A stretch of DNA of 64,000 nt, taken from contig CM057230.1 of the NCBI GenBank assembly GCA_029891385.1, positions 18,923,372-18,987,371 on the forward strand, given 5' to 3'. The translations under genes were made by a program, and so were the position numbers. This document shows, piece by piece, positions 35,521 to 47,609 of the stretch. Position 1 is the first letter of the stretch. Every line of letters starts with the position of its first letter. The notes beneath the pieces are model-generated. The model saw nothing but the letters and a program-made list of their open reading frames with translations. It ran no database searches and was not told the DNA's origin. This DNA is from Erythroxylum novogranatense (taxonomy: Eukaryota; Streptophyta; Magnoliopsida; Malpighiales; Erythroxylaceae).

Positions 35521-36711
35521 GCTACTTAGGGGTTCCCTTGTTTCATGAGCGCGCCACGCGGAGTACATATCAGCATATTTTAGATTCAGCCCGTCAGAAA
35601 CTCTCCGGTTGGCAGGCCAAGTCCTTGTCCTTAGCTGGGTGTGTGACGCTCGCCCAGTCAGTTCTCGCAGCCCTTCCACTTTACTCTATGCAAATAGTTC
35701 CTCTCCCGAGGCAGCTCTGTGACGAGCTGAAATGCACCATGCGAAAATTTATTTGGGGGGTTTCTGCAGAGTGCCAACCCGTGCACCTGGTTAAATGGGA
35801 TGACATCTGTCAACCCAAGACTGCAGGGGGTCTTGGCCTCAAACGCATCAGGATTTCAAATGATGCTCTTTTGACTAAATTAGGGTGGGCTTTACTCACT
35901 CGTCCCACTGCTCTGTGGGTCCGGCTTTTCGCTCTAAATACTGTCTGCCCCTTGACCATATCCCCCTCACTATTGCTAGGGCTGGGGCTTCTGCTACTTG
36001 GCGTGGTATAATAACTATTTGGCCTTTTGTGCGTCAAGGCGTTACGTAGGAATTGAGGTCGGGATGGAACATCTTATTCTGGCTCGACAATTGGCTTTCG
36101 GATTAGGGACTTCTAGCCTCTCTGGTGCAAGCCCCAGTTCCTGGTCATATGCTTCACGATAAGGTGTTGACTTACCTTACTCTAGCGAGCACTTGGCACT
36201 GGCCTCTTCTCCACCAGTACCTCCCCTCTACTGTTTGCCTCGCGCTGACCGCCTCCCTTCCTCCCCTGGAGCCTTCTGAGGCAGATACTCTCTTATGGGG
36301 GCCTATGCCTAATGGACAGTTTACGACGGCGTCTGTGTACGACCTCATTAGGGGTCTTCCCTCGCCATTGGTTGTTATCTGTGGGAGATTATCTGGAAGT
36401 GGGATGGGCTCCAACACATTCGGGCCTTCCTATGGTTACTAGTCAAGCAAAAGCTTTTGACCAATAGCCAGCGGGTGGCTCGTCACCTTACTTCGGACAG
36501 CATGTGCCCCTTCTGCGATCAAGAGGAGACCATCATTCATGCCTTTCGCGATTGCCCACAAGTCCACACCTTCTGGGCCCAGTTCCCACCTGCATTTGTC
36601 AACCCCGCCTTTTTTCGGTATGATGTTGCGTCTTGGGTGACTTCCAATCTCTCAACCCACACCCTGGTTCATCAGTCTCCGTGGGCTATGGTGTATGGGG
36701 TTGCTTGCTAG
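35521..36711 (+). pseudogene. LINE ORF2 continuation: RT thumb and zf-RVT
   Basis: Coding resumes at 35522 with YLGVPLFHERATR, then LSGWQAKSLSLAGCVTLAQS, FIWG and GGLGLKRIR, the standard block after RT in plant L1s. It breaks at about 36010. Pieces at 36125-36442 lead to a zf-RVT domain at 36457-36711 (RVARHL, CPFCDQEETIIHAF, RDCPQVHTFW), with the Cys-Cys-His-Cys pattern visible. The frame then stops. Confidence 0.85.
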
Positions 36712-37389
36712 TTCCTATGAAAATGGCGTAATCGTAACATTTTTGAGCCAGACTTTCAGTGGCCTATTGCAAGTCATCACATGGTGGCCGAATACGTGCA
36801 CTGGATTTACAGGGCAAGATCTGTAGAACGGACGGTCTTTCGCAGTCCAGGGGTCCGTCGGGATCCCCAGCTCCGATGGTCACAGTCGCTGGAAGGCTGG
36901 GTCAAGCTCAATACCGACGGAGCTGTGCGACATGGTCCTCCACTAGCTACTGCAGGTGGTTTGCTTCGAGACTCTCAGGGCCACTGGTGTGGTGGCTTTC
37001 TCCATCGCCTTGCTCGTTGCTCACCTCTTGAAGCTGAACTTTGAGGCGTCCACTCGGGTCTACAACTAGCCTGGGATAGAGGATATCGACGACTCATCCT
37101 GGAAGTCAATTCCCTGAAGGCGATCAATATTCTTTCTACTTCACATGGCTTTGCTCCTGACCAATATGCTTTGATTGCAGGTATCATACGTCTCCTCCGC
37201 AACCCTTGGGAGGTCCAGTTCCAGTACGTCTACCGCGAAGGGAATCAAAGTGCAAATTGTTTGGCTTCCCTTGCAGCTTTTGCTCCTCCTGGCTTACATC
37301 TCCTTTCCGAGCCTCCGTCCTTAGTTTGGGCCCACATGCAACGGGATCTTCATGACTCGTTGTCGCGCAATCCTAGTTTTCTTTAGTGT
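36712..37389 (+). pseudogene. LINE ORF2 C-terminal RNase H domain
   Basis: The domain includes VKLNTDGAV (first catalytic Asp), GGLLRDSQGHW, SPLEAEL (Glu), LEVNSLKAI and REGNQSANCLASLA. The motifs usually reading EVDS and SAD-x-LA have Asn at the catalytic Asp positions here. A TGA replaces the expected Trp codon just after LEAEL (at about 37043), splitting the domain into 36781-37044 and 37171-37386. The domain would remove RNA from the hybrid during reverse transcription; it is inactive here. The stop at about 37384 is followed by a short 3' UTR and poly(A). Confidence 0.85.
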
Positions 37390-37429
37390 TGTTGCTTTGT
37401 TTTTAATTCCTCTGTAACCAAAAAAAAAA

Positions 37430-37440
37430 TAGATGCATTG
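37430..37440 (+). repeat. Right target-site duplication of the LINE
   Basis: TAGATGCATTG sits directly after the poly(A) tract and is identical to 19988-19998. Confidence 0.9.
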
Positions 37441-39286
37441 CATCCTGCATACACCTATCTTACAAAGTTACCACTTTTATAGAAATTAATTAAATTATGA
37501 TATCAATCCATTATCATTCCTAATTTGTATTCTTCAATCACATATGATTTCTATGTTACTTAAACAAACATTGGTATATTGATCTTTCTAAAAGTGAATA
37601 AGTGATTTCTAAAATTTATGAATTTTTTTCTACATAAATTTGTGTAAAGTACGTAGATATTAGTATAAAGTGATTTATGAAACCCTAAAACAAAATCAAC
37701 AAACCACAATCATACAGAGACCTATTCAATGTTCACCTATTTCATACTTTAATATCAGACTAAATCTTCAAAATTAGAGGTTTTTTGTTTTCATTGTTTA
37801 AGATAGAATGGAACGTAATATGAAATCTTCCGCTTTTATTTCATTCTATTCCATTCCATTGTAAAACTCTTAACCAAATAATAAAAATGTGTTACGCTCT
37901 ATCTCATTTTATTACTAACCCCTCAATCAAGCAGGACCTTAGAGAATCAATGAATCACAATCAAAAGCAAAGTCGTACCTTAGATGGAAATGACTTAAGA
38001 AGCTCAATTAAAAGCTTTTCTTTTGTTATCTGCCTAATGTGATATGTTAATAAACTTTTCCTCAACTGGAGACAATAGCTTGAGTCGAGAAACATGATCT
38101 CATAAACAAATTCTTGAACATGAGAAACATAACCAAAAACCCCAACATTCTAATAAATTAAAATTCTTAAAACTATGATTAAAAGTTGAAATCCTAACTT
38201 TTACAAATATAAAAAATCAATTGATCTTTAATAAGTAATTATTTTACCACACATGTCATCAATGTTCCAATTCACAGTGTTGATTAACTCCTTCACTATA
38301 ATTAAAAATATTTTTGTTTCTGCTTTTATTTTGATTTTAGTTTCTTATAGTTTTAAAAATTTTACAACCACTGATTTTTATTTTCATTATCTGATTTACT
38401 ATCAAATAAATATATATTATTTAATTATTTAATATATTAATTTTAATAGAAATTATGGTTAATTTAATTCCATATTATATGTTTAATTAATTGAAATTAA
38501 TTATAAATAATTCAATTTTACATAATATGTTAATTTATTTTTAATTTAATTAAATAAATGTAATATAATAATTATTAATAAATATAATTCAATTTAAATT
38601 TTCTTCAAAACATATAAATTTCAAATAAAATTTGATTTCATAATTAAAATAAATATTAGTTCATAAATAAAACTTAATTTTATTAATAAATATAATATAG
38701 GAGATTAAATGAATTTATTTAATTAAAATATTTTTTAGGTTTTATTTAATATGTAAGTATTATTAGTTATAGAAATATAACTATTAAATAAGTTTTTAAT
38801 AAGAAAATAGAAAACGAAAGGGAAGGAGAATTAAACGGCTACTTATTCAACACGTCATACTGAAAGAGGAAAGACGAAGAATGACGTTAGAAGTTATTAA
38901 TTTTAAAAAATTAGTAACGAAATCATATGATTAACCCTAACCTTAATGATCTTAACAAATATGTCTACATTCGTCCCCTAACTCTAAAATCAAATGTTTG
39001 TCGTAACACTGTTCACAACTTTTCTCCAAATTCGCCGTCTTCGCTTCATTGACAAAAGTCGAAGAAGGCACGGAACAAACGAATATTCGAACTCACATTT
39101 TCTTTCCCAATGCTTATCCTACCCTAGCTCCTCATAAAATCCCAGTTAGCAGGCAAACTCTCGTTTCTCTCTAATTTAATCTTCTTGTTTTTTTTCACTG
39201 ATTCGATCTGACCCCAAACAGGAACGAATCCCAGCTTTTCTTTCGAGTTTTTAAGGAAAAAAAAAATCCAATCTTTAGTTGGAAAA
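37441..39286. other. Intergenic DNA upstream of BBR
   Basis: No gene is seen. The interval 38290-38830 is extremely AT-rich and begins and ends with segments that are roughly complementary (TTTGTTTCTGCTTTTATTTT near 38312, AAGAAAATAGAAAACGAAA near 38800), like a degraded inverted-repeat element. The last 200-300 bp before 39287 probably include the promoter and 5' UTR of the ligase gene. Confidence 0.45.
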
Positions 39287-42200
39287 ATGGATAAGGAAGA
39301 TAACGCAAAATTGGGTTCAGAAGGAGAGGGTGAGAATAATAGCAATAACAATAACAGCGATAGTACCCAGCAAGAAGAAAACCCTAATTCGGTTGATGAA
39401 AGAGTTGAGGAAGGAGAGAGGGAGCCCACTTCAAGAGCTGCAAGAACTCCCTTCACTACTCTTAGTCAGATCGATGCTGACCTCGCTCTTGCTCGTACCT
39501 TGCAAGAACAGGTTCGAATTTCTATTTTCTTATCGTATCAAAATTTTCCGAATTTCAATTTATGGTTTTGGATACTTGAGGGTTTCTGCTACTTTGGGCA
39601 GTTGTTTTTGCTTAACTGCTTAAGAGTTTGCTATACTATTATGGAAATTTACTTTATGTTCACGAGGAAAATTAATTGAAGTGTAATCTTTCATTTCTCA
39701 ATTACCAATAACCTAAAAAGAACGTATTTTTTTTGTTGTTTTAGTCCATGTTTGATTCGTCGTTATGTGGTATTGTTGTGGTATAGGAAAGAGCATACAT
39801 GATGCTGAGAATGGAAGGAAGTGATTATGGAAGCTGGGATGCAGGGAGCTACTTGCATGATGAGGATGATGATTTTGGTGATCCTAATGACGAAACAGAT
39901 GAAGATGATGACGAGGAGGAGGGACATGAATATAATGAGACTGATGCCGATGACGATGTGGATGCATTTGACGTGCATGTTGGGGATCCAGGTGCGAATC
40001 GTCTTGTTGAATTTGACCCAGATAACTTTTCTAGTGATGAGGCTTTTGCCCGGGCCTTACAAGAAGCAGAGGAGAGGGAAATGGCTGAAAGACTGTTGGC
40101 TCTTGCTGGGATTCAAGAGAGTGAGTGCTTATACTTGCTAACTCTTAACACTCTTATTCGTAAGTGTCATCAATGCTTAGACTGATAACATGTGTTATAG
40201 GAGAAATTGAAGATGTAGAGGATCATGGAGCTCTCTCTCAGGTGTGAACTCTATTTAATCCTAATCCTAATCATATTTCTCCCTTCTTCACTTATCTATC
40301 CTGCCTGTTTGGTTAGTGACCTTGCGCATTTTACTGATATTAGCATGTGATTGATATGTCAGAATGTGCATAAGTGGTTCTTTTCTTTCTGCAAGGTGTT
40401 GCTTAGTTAATGGTTATAGGACTTGCGGATTGACAAGATTGTTTAAAGTGACTTATAGATTGTTAGCATCATTGACCTGATGGAAGGACATAATTGGTTT
40501 GAGCTATAATTTCACTTGTTTTCATAGGTTAGGATAATTGTTCCCTTGTGTTTAATGATGTCTTTATTGACTGACAGTTTGAAGTGGATATGTGAGTCCA
40601 GATGTCTGTGATATAAGTCCTTATTGTGGTAATCTTAAATGTTTTATTTTCTCTTTTGAACATACAGGACACATGGGAAGATGTTGATCCAGATGAGCTT
40701 TCTTATGAGGTCAGCCTTACTTCTGTCCTATGCTTATAGTGGAGTTTGCTTTTTCGCTTTATTTTCACTTTACAAGTCATGTATTCTAGGAGTTGCTTGC
40801 ATTGGGTGAAGTTGTTGGAACTGAGAGCAGGGGGCTTTCAGCTGACAGAATTGCTTCTTTGCCCTCAGTAAAGTACAATTCAGCAAGCATTCAGAATGGA
40901 AGCAATGATTCGTAAGTGCGAATGCCCAAGTCTTAACAGCCTGTATCAACATGGAAACTGAATTTCTGTGATTTTATTTCAGCTGTGTCATCTGCCGTGT
41001 GGATTTTGAAGATGGTGAGACATTGACAGTGCTTTCTTGCAAACATTCATATCATTCAGAGTGTATAAATAATTGGTTGAAAATAAATAAGGTATGTCTT
41101 TGAGCTTATGACTTTACCACTAGGTTTCTGTCGTGGTCATACTAGAAAGTTTTTGTTTAGTGTCAAATGTGCTTTCTCATGTGGGATCAATGTGAATTTT
41201 CATCCCTGGATTCTATGTTATGTTTTACCTAGATTGGTGTTACTACACTACATTGTGCTCCTTTAAATGAGTGATATTTGTGGTGGATCAACTCCATGAT
41301 GATTTCCTTTTCATTTATTCCAGCTAACTGAGTTCAATAATATCTTACTTCAATATGTCATGTAATTCTTTTTACCGGGGGCTGAGTTGTTTGTATGGTA
41401 ATTCTGCGTTAAACTGGTGGATTCCATGGCTTGAGAAATAATGTCACTGTTACTTTCCAATTGTTGCTGCCATCTCAATGGCTCTTTTCTTGAAAGTTAT
41501 GTTGGAGACCATAGAACCTTTAGACGCCCTCTAGGTGTTCAGATTCAAGTCCTGCTATTTTAGTGCCAGCCTCATAGCTGGGGTTTTTGGTGAACAAATA
41601 GGGGTAAATATATGGTGGATAACAATCACAGTTGTTATCTGATGCATAACTGCTACTCTGGAGGCCATGAACACTGTAGATTTGTAACTTATTTTTCTGC
41701 TTTCCCTTTTTTTACTCAGTTAGCTTATTTATTATGTAATATTCTTGAACTTTAAATAGGATTGAAGTATTTTTGCTTTCCCTTGCTAGAATGGCTTGAA
41801 GTCAATTATCTCTTCCTATTGTGAGGAGATGTACATAACATAAATGTGATCATATTTACAGTCTTTGCTATACTGCAACTTAATTCAGCTTATTGCAAAT
41901 CGGCCCTGGTTAGCTACCCTTAATTCAAAAATTTTTGGTTGTAATTGAACCATTTCAATTTTTTTGGCATTAGGTGATATTCTTATTGGATAGGTCTACA
42001 TTTGCACTGCTTATTAGATTTGTATTCCTGATTAAAGCATAGCACTTTATAACCAAAAGTATTAATTCCGCTCAAGTGTTGCACATTGGTCTATAAGCTA
42101 TGTGCTCCAGATTTTATATGATATGTATTGGGAATATTAAAGGAAACATCTATTGAGGAGATATTTCAGGATTGCATCTGAAGGAGCATTAATCATTGAT

Positions 42201-43062
42201 TTGCCTCAATTCTTCTTAACATTGAAAAGTGACTAAATTTCTTTAAAAACTAATGGTGAAGAATCAACGGGTGTTAAGTTGATAAAAAATGTCGTTCTCT
42301 GCATCTTCTGCTTTCTTTTGTTTGGGCTGAATACAATTAGATGAACAGTGATGGTGATGTTTATTGACAAAGCTGCCTATGCAGTAAATTGAGTTTGAAT
42401 GTCTTTATAAAAGAATTTTTTTAAAGTTTTGACCCCGCTCAAACCATATTTTGACCTGGTTTTATCAACTATGTTATTTAGTGACGTTATTGTGTTCACA
42501 ACTTTATAAAATCACGTTACAAAGTATTGAAAGGGTTTATTTTGTTACTTGTCAGCATTATGGAGACCGTTTGAGTTAAATGTGTGCCCATTTGCAAATT
42601 TATCAGAAAAGTTCCAACACCACGAAATGTGTCAATCTCTTACCCTTTTTCTGGATGAAAATTGCCAACAGTGTGGTATGTAAGACTAATATTATTGGGT
42701 TTCATCTTAAGCCAACCCTTGTCTTTCTCTCCCCTCGTCTTGAACACACACACACAAAAATTTGCATGCAGCCGTGTATATACTTGCATATGGACATGCT
42801 TTATTATGTTATTTCTAATATGGTGCCAGTCATTTGTTTAGGGAGCTTATATCTTTTAATTCTTTTGATGTTGGGTTATGGTTTAAGCGTCATGTCATGT
42901 TTCCACTCCATGGAACTCGTTCAGCAGTTCCTTTAATTAGAATCGTATTGGTTCTCTATTGTGACGCATATCACGTAACTCAGGCATCTTATCAACTTGT
43001 TTTGGCGACTGCAGGTGTGCCCAGTTTGTAGCACTGAGGTATCCTCCTCCGGTCACAAATAG
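39287..43062 (+). CDS. BBR: RING-H2 E3 ubiquitin ligase, BIG BROTHER-RELATED
   Basis: Seven coding exons join with consistent phase: 39287-39511, 39787-40120, 40201-40241, 40668-40709, 40790-40911, 40983-41091 and 43015-43062. The product is 306 aa. The N-terminus is polar. ARTPFTTLSQIDADLALAR and LQEQERAYMM follow across the first junction, then an acidic Asp/Glu tract (about residues 98-135) and a second, related ARALQEAEEREMAERL segment. DPDELSYEELLALGE and ESRGLSADRIASLP precede a C-terminal RING-H2 at residues 256-296: CVIC, then C-K-H-x2-H-x2-C, then CPVC. The RING recruits an E2 and transfers ubiquitin; BIG BROTHER proteins restrict organ growth in Arabidopsis. Intron 6 is 1.9 kb and separates the last RING Cys pair. 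All introns are GT-AG. The ATG at 39287 has a good context (AAAAATGGA). Confidence 0.93.
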
Positions 43063-45209
43063 CGTTGGTTGGACCATCAGCTTTTGTCCAAGAATGCCTG
43101 CAGATGGCTGACCAGCGGAGTAACTCTCTCATGCACCTCACTTTGGTCTTTGTTTTTAAAGGCCATTGTATCCATTCCTGTATCAATTATATTTTTATTT
43201 TCACAAGGTGGTTTTTATCTCTCTTCCTATCTACCTACTAGCTATCGCCTGGAACTCTTTTAAGTGGCACATTGTCTCTGTAATCTTCTGCTTTAGCAGT
43301 GAAACAGCAGGGATGATATTCCAGATTGGTTCTTTCATTGAAGATGGAATTATATAAATGTTTGATTTTTGGATTATTGTCCTGTTTCTTGTATATTCCA
43401 TTTTAGTAGTAATGTTGCTCTAGTAAAGGAAATTAGAAGCAAGTTCAAGAATTGCTAAATTAGTTTAACCTTTTCTCCCTATTTAAGACTATAGGATTGG
43501 TTTTACTCTGTTGAGTTGTTTAGTAGGGCATATTCTTTTCCTTTTAGGATTTCTACTCCCTTATTATATGTCTAGGGCTGTTTGTTTGGTTTCTGATGAA
43601 GTTTTTAATTTTATTTTCTTTCAAATAAAACATATTTTTATTTAATTGTTAATGTCTATAGTTATATTTTATCACTATTAATAACATAGGATTTAAAATA
43701 AATTATTTTGAATTAAATAATTTATTTTAATTTCGTGTATATTCATTAAAATAAATAATTTAAAATGAACTTTTATTCAAAATCAATACTAAATTTAAAT
43801 ATATTTTAATTATTAATTTAATTTTATTTGAAATGTTTAATGATATTTTAAATTTAATTATAATTATTAATAATTATTAATTAAAATAATTAAAATTATT
43901 AAGCAAAATTAAATTATCCATAACCTATGTTAATAAGTAATTAAACATATATATAACATTAAATTAAATTTTTATAGTTTTAAGGATAATTAATATATTA
44001 AATAACTAAATATAATATATATTTTGTTGATAGGAAAAAGTAAATAAAAATAAAAAACTATTTAAAATTTTGAAAATGGCAAAAATTAAAACTAAAAATA
44101 AAATTTTTATGGAATTTAAAAATAAAAATAGAAACAAAAGTCTCTTTATTTGTGCTGCATTTAGTCTTGTTGTATTTGGCATATTCAGCAACCAGTCTTT
44201 CTCAATTAGAGGGACCAACGAATAAGTTGGCCTCAGTGCTTCCCTTATAAAACCTTTTATGAGGCAGACACAAATATATTAGTGAGCCAGAATTATCTAC
44301 TTATTGCGGTGGTGACGACTCGATTTTCTGTTTCTATTTTTGTACCAAATGTGTTTAAATTGATGCTGCACTAGTTTTTAAATTACTTGTTATGAATTAG
44401 AAATGAAGAATAAAGAGATGCATGGTTGATATTTCATAAAGCCTTCATGAAAAAGGAAGAACACAACTCAATAAAAGGAAAGAAAAAGAAGAAAAGAGCA
44501 CAGCTAAGCTTTACAACTAAAGACATACGTATGGGTAGTATGTAACATTTACAAACATGGTTGCTTGAGAATCTGACTTGAAGTAACTGTAGCTTCAAAC
44601 GTTATTGCAATCACACATGTTGTCTTAATACGGGTAAGATTCTAAAAGTTAATTAGTAGTTCTACCTTCCATTAGAGAATCCTGTTTTTTTGAACTTGAA
44701 ACAGATGATTGTATTTCTTGTTAATACAGCTCCTGATCTATCCCAAAACATCTTCACTACTCATAAATTCTGCTAAACATAGGTCGACGAAGTGTTCAAA
44801 CTTGCATGTTAAAGTTACAATCCCATATACTTTTATGTAATATTTTCATTCCACTACATAGATAAATTGTCGCACAAAGTTACAAATTAATCACAGCAAA
44901 CCAGTCACACAAACAAAGAGTTAAATCATCAGAAACACATCACATATGTTTATAAAATCATAGTTTAACCACACATGAAAGTTATAAATCCAGTAGAAAT
45001 AACTAATCTGACATCAAAATATATTACTCAAGTAGTTCCACAGCAGAAGCCCCTCCATCAAATCGATCTACTAATCCTGCAGTCTTATCTGCGATAAAAA
45101 TGATATATCATGTCAGAATAATTGATAGCCTAAAACTTAAAAGCTTAAGTAGAAATCTTTCATATTATGATGATAATTCACAAACTATAAGTAACCTTAT
45201 ACCAGGACC
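43063..45209. other. Intergenic DNA between convergent BBR and TT16
   Basis: It holds the 3' UTR of BBR (to perhaps 43400) and that of TT16 on the other strand (from about 45020, possibly with a 3' UTR intron between GTATAAGG at 45197-45204 and an acceptor near 45090). The interval 43575-44150 is an AT-rich block resembling 38290-38830 in reverse orientation. No other gene is seen. Confidence 0.5.
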
Positions 45210-47609
45210 TTAGAGATTGGGCTGAGCGAGCTGGAGATGGTAAGGGTGAAGCTGAGGAGGGATGGTTGCAAGCTGAAGGACACTACTGGGCTCTCCACAG
45301 AATGGAAATTGATCCAACACTTGATGCTGTTCATGTTGATGATGATGCTCTGCTGGTTTTGCTTCCATGGCTGCTTGCTGATACTCCAGTGCTGCTCTAT
45401 GCTCATGAATCTGAAACGGACAAAAAAGAAAGAAGTTTACACATTGTTTCTAAAATATATGCTATTCATATCAATACAAATACATAAGTAATTAAGGTGG
45501 TGGATAAGAGTGTCTCCTCACCCAACGGTACATGTTGTTGTTTTCTTCCTCCAGCAGTCGCTCCTAATTGGTACGTGATCAAATCACAGAACATCAACTT
45601 AGGTCTTTGCATTAATAAGAATACATATTGATATGTGTCAAGGAGTGTATTGAGTGTGTATTTGTGGTAGGAGATGGACGAAACTAAAAACGCTTAAGTA
45701 CCTTTCTGCGAAGATTATCCAGCTGCTGTTGCAAGAGTTCATTCTATTTGTGCATGCGTATAAAGAGAATCAATTGATTAGAACCCAAAATCATAATCGA
45801 AATCATCTTTTTTCAATTCCTATGTCGTTCACAGTATTAAGTAGCTACAAATCTTATTAGACAAACCCTACCGTGGTGAAAAAGAAACAATAATAAAATT
45901 TTGTTCTTAACTAAAACAATTAGAACCCTTGAATATGTGTGATATAGTTCTAATAAATAACTTAATCCTCCCAAATAATTAGGAGTATTAATAGAACTTT
46001 GAAGTTTACTGATTACCTTCCTATCTCGTACTTTATTCACAGATCGTTCAAGATCATGTTCAAGTTGAGTTAACTCTTCAAAAGGGATAGTCGTCATATC
46101 CTCGCCAGTGTAACGTCGCATGCTTAGCTGAAGACGACGTGTTTCTTTCCTCAACATTGCCAATTCAGTATACAATTGTTCCTATAAAATGAAATTCATG
46201 AAACACAAGAAGTAACTTCAAGCATGAGATGACAAACTTGAATAGATTATGTGTTGAGAATATTTACCCGGCTGTCATGCTCAGGAATTCGAGTCCCTGT
46301 AACCTTTTGGTACCTTTCTATTATCTGCTCCATCCTGTAATCGATAAAGATTCATCATGATTTATTTCTCTTTTCCATTCTTCTGAATTTTTCTTGAGAA
46401 AATTAAAGAAAAGATAGATAATAGACAATCTTCTTCTTAATTGAATGCATAATAATACATGCTTTTTTTTTTTTCTGAGTGCAAAATCTGCGTACAACAA
46501 AACAATCGGGAGACAACAAGGATTAGATAAAATGTAAAAAGAAAGGATATCTAAAAAAAATAGAGGTATCTAATATGTAATAGATAGTGATCCATCTTGA
46601 TTCTATATTGTTTTGTTATTTTATACTTTTTGTTTTTGAGTGTTTTAATAACAAGTTTTTGTATCTTGAAATGGAAATTAGTAATTAATCTAGCAGACTC
46701 GTAGAGTTTAATCTCCTGGAATATTGGATGAAGACCTCAATGTTGGATATGTTAGCAGCTTTAAGTTAATTCTTAATTGGTTCTGACAGCGAAAAGATAA
46801 TGGTATTTGAAGACTATCTCTAGGTCTATGTTTCCTTGTTAATATATTAGAAAAGAAAACGGAAGAAATTACAAAGAGTCAGTGACCTCATCCATGAGGG
46901 TTTGCAGTCAGGCCAGGGAATAATTGCTTCAGTCTTCAGATAATAACATGGCCTGGACCTTATTGCCTTTCTTAGTTTGGAAAAAGGAAAAATGGCTAAT
47001 GATTCAACTGAAGGAATTGATGGTCAACTATAACCAAGGATTGAGATGAATAGAAACTTCTTAAGAAAAATCCCAAGCAGTTTCTAGGGTTAGCTCATCA
47101 TGAAACTTGACCACCAGACAACTATTACACTTACTGATTCTTCTCATAATTCGCAAAATTAAAACTACAGTTAAATCTACAGTTGCATATGTTACAAGCA
47201 TCTTATGTTTCACAAATTCTTCTTCTCAGGGAAGCAAAAGATTATAATCTAAAAGTTCTCTAACATGAAGAGAAAAAAGGAAAAGAAATGATAAGCTTTG
47301 TCAGAAGCATGCAACAGATTGATAGTCTGCAGGTGGATTTTTGGTTAATGTATAGAGAATTTTCTGAAGAGATGAGGGTGAAAGCAAAGAGAACATGGTA
47401 AAGAGTGAAACTGAAGTGGACCTTAAAGGTTCAGTGCAATACTGGCACATCTTGCCAGTGCTTGAGAAGATTATGAGGCCAATCTGTGCATCACAGAGGA
47501 CTGAGAGTTCATGTGTCTTCTTCAGAAGGCCTTGTCTACGCTTGGAGAAGGTGACTTGCCTTGTCGTCTGGTTTTCAATCCTCTTTATTGGTATCTTTCC
47601 ACGACCCAT
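45210..47609 (-). CDS. TT16: B-sister MIKC MADS-box transcription factor (TT16/ABS/AGL32 type)
   Basis: Six coding exons on the minus strand: 47609-47422, 46334-46268, 46181-46017, 45743-45702, 45563-45522 and 45410-45210. The product is 234 aa. The MADS domain (residues 1-60) starts [20 protein letters not shown] and has [20 protein letters not shown]. The I region [20 protein letters not shown] and K-box pieces ([33 protein letters not shown]) follow. The C-terminus has [17 protein letters not shown] and [12 protein letters not shown], a B-sister signature. ATG at 47609 is preferred over the upstream in-frame one because family members start MGRGK. In Arabidopsis this class controls endothelium differentiation and seed-coat tannin. 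The third exon (165 nt) equals canonical exons 3 and 4 joined. A His-rich stretch ([10 protein letters not shown]) lies in the tail. Intron 1 is 1.1 kb. Confidence 0.93.

Larger units (their letters stand above)
19999..37429 (+). mobile_element. L1-type LINE, split by a nested Ty3 element
   Basis: The element runs from just after the left duplication to a poly(A) tract (37419-37429) followed by the right duplication. Subtracting the nested insertion (24057-35520) leaves about 6.0 kb, a normal full length for a plant L1. The order is 5' UTR, ORF1 with a CCHC knuckle, then ORF2 with endonuclease, RT, zf-RVT and RNase H. Many frameshifts and stops make it inactive. The 5' UTR holds a 16-bp unit GAAACTTCTAGTGTGA twice in tandem (20020-20051). 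Confidence 0.92.

Noticed and set aside
39799..40185. Open frame covering exon 2 of BBR and read beyond 40120
   Set aside because: Real coding ends at the GTGAGT donor at 40121; the remaining residues are intron translation.
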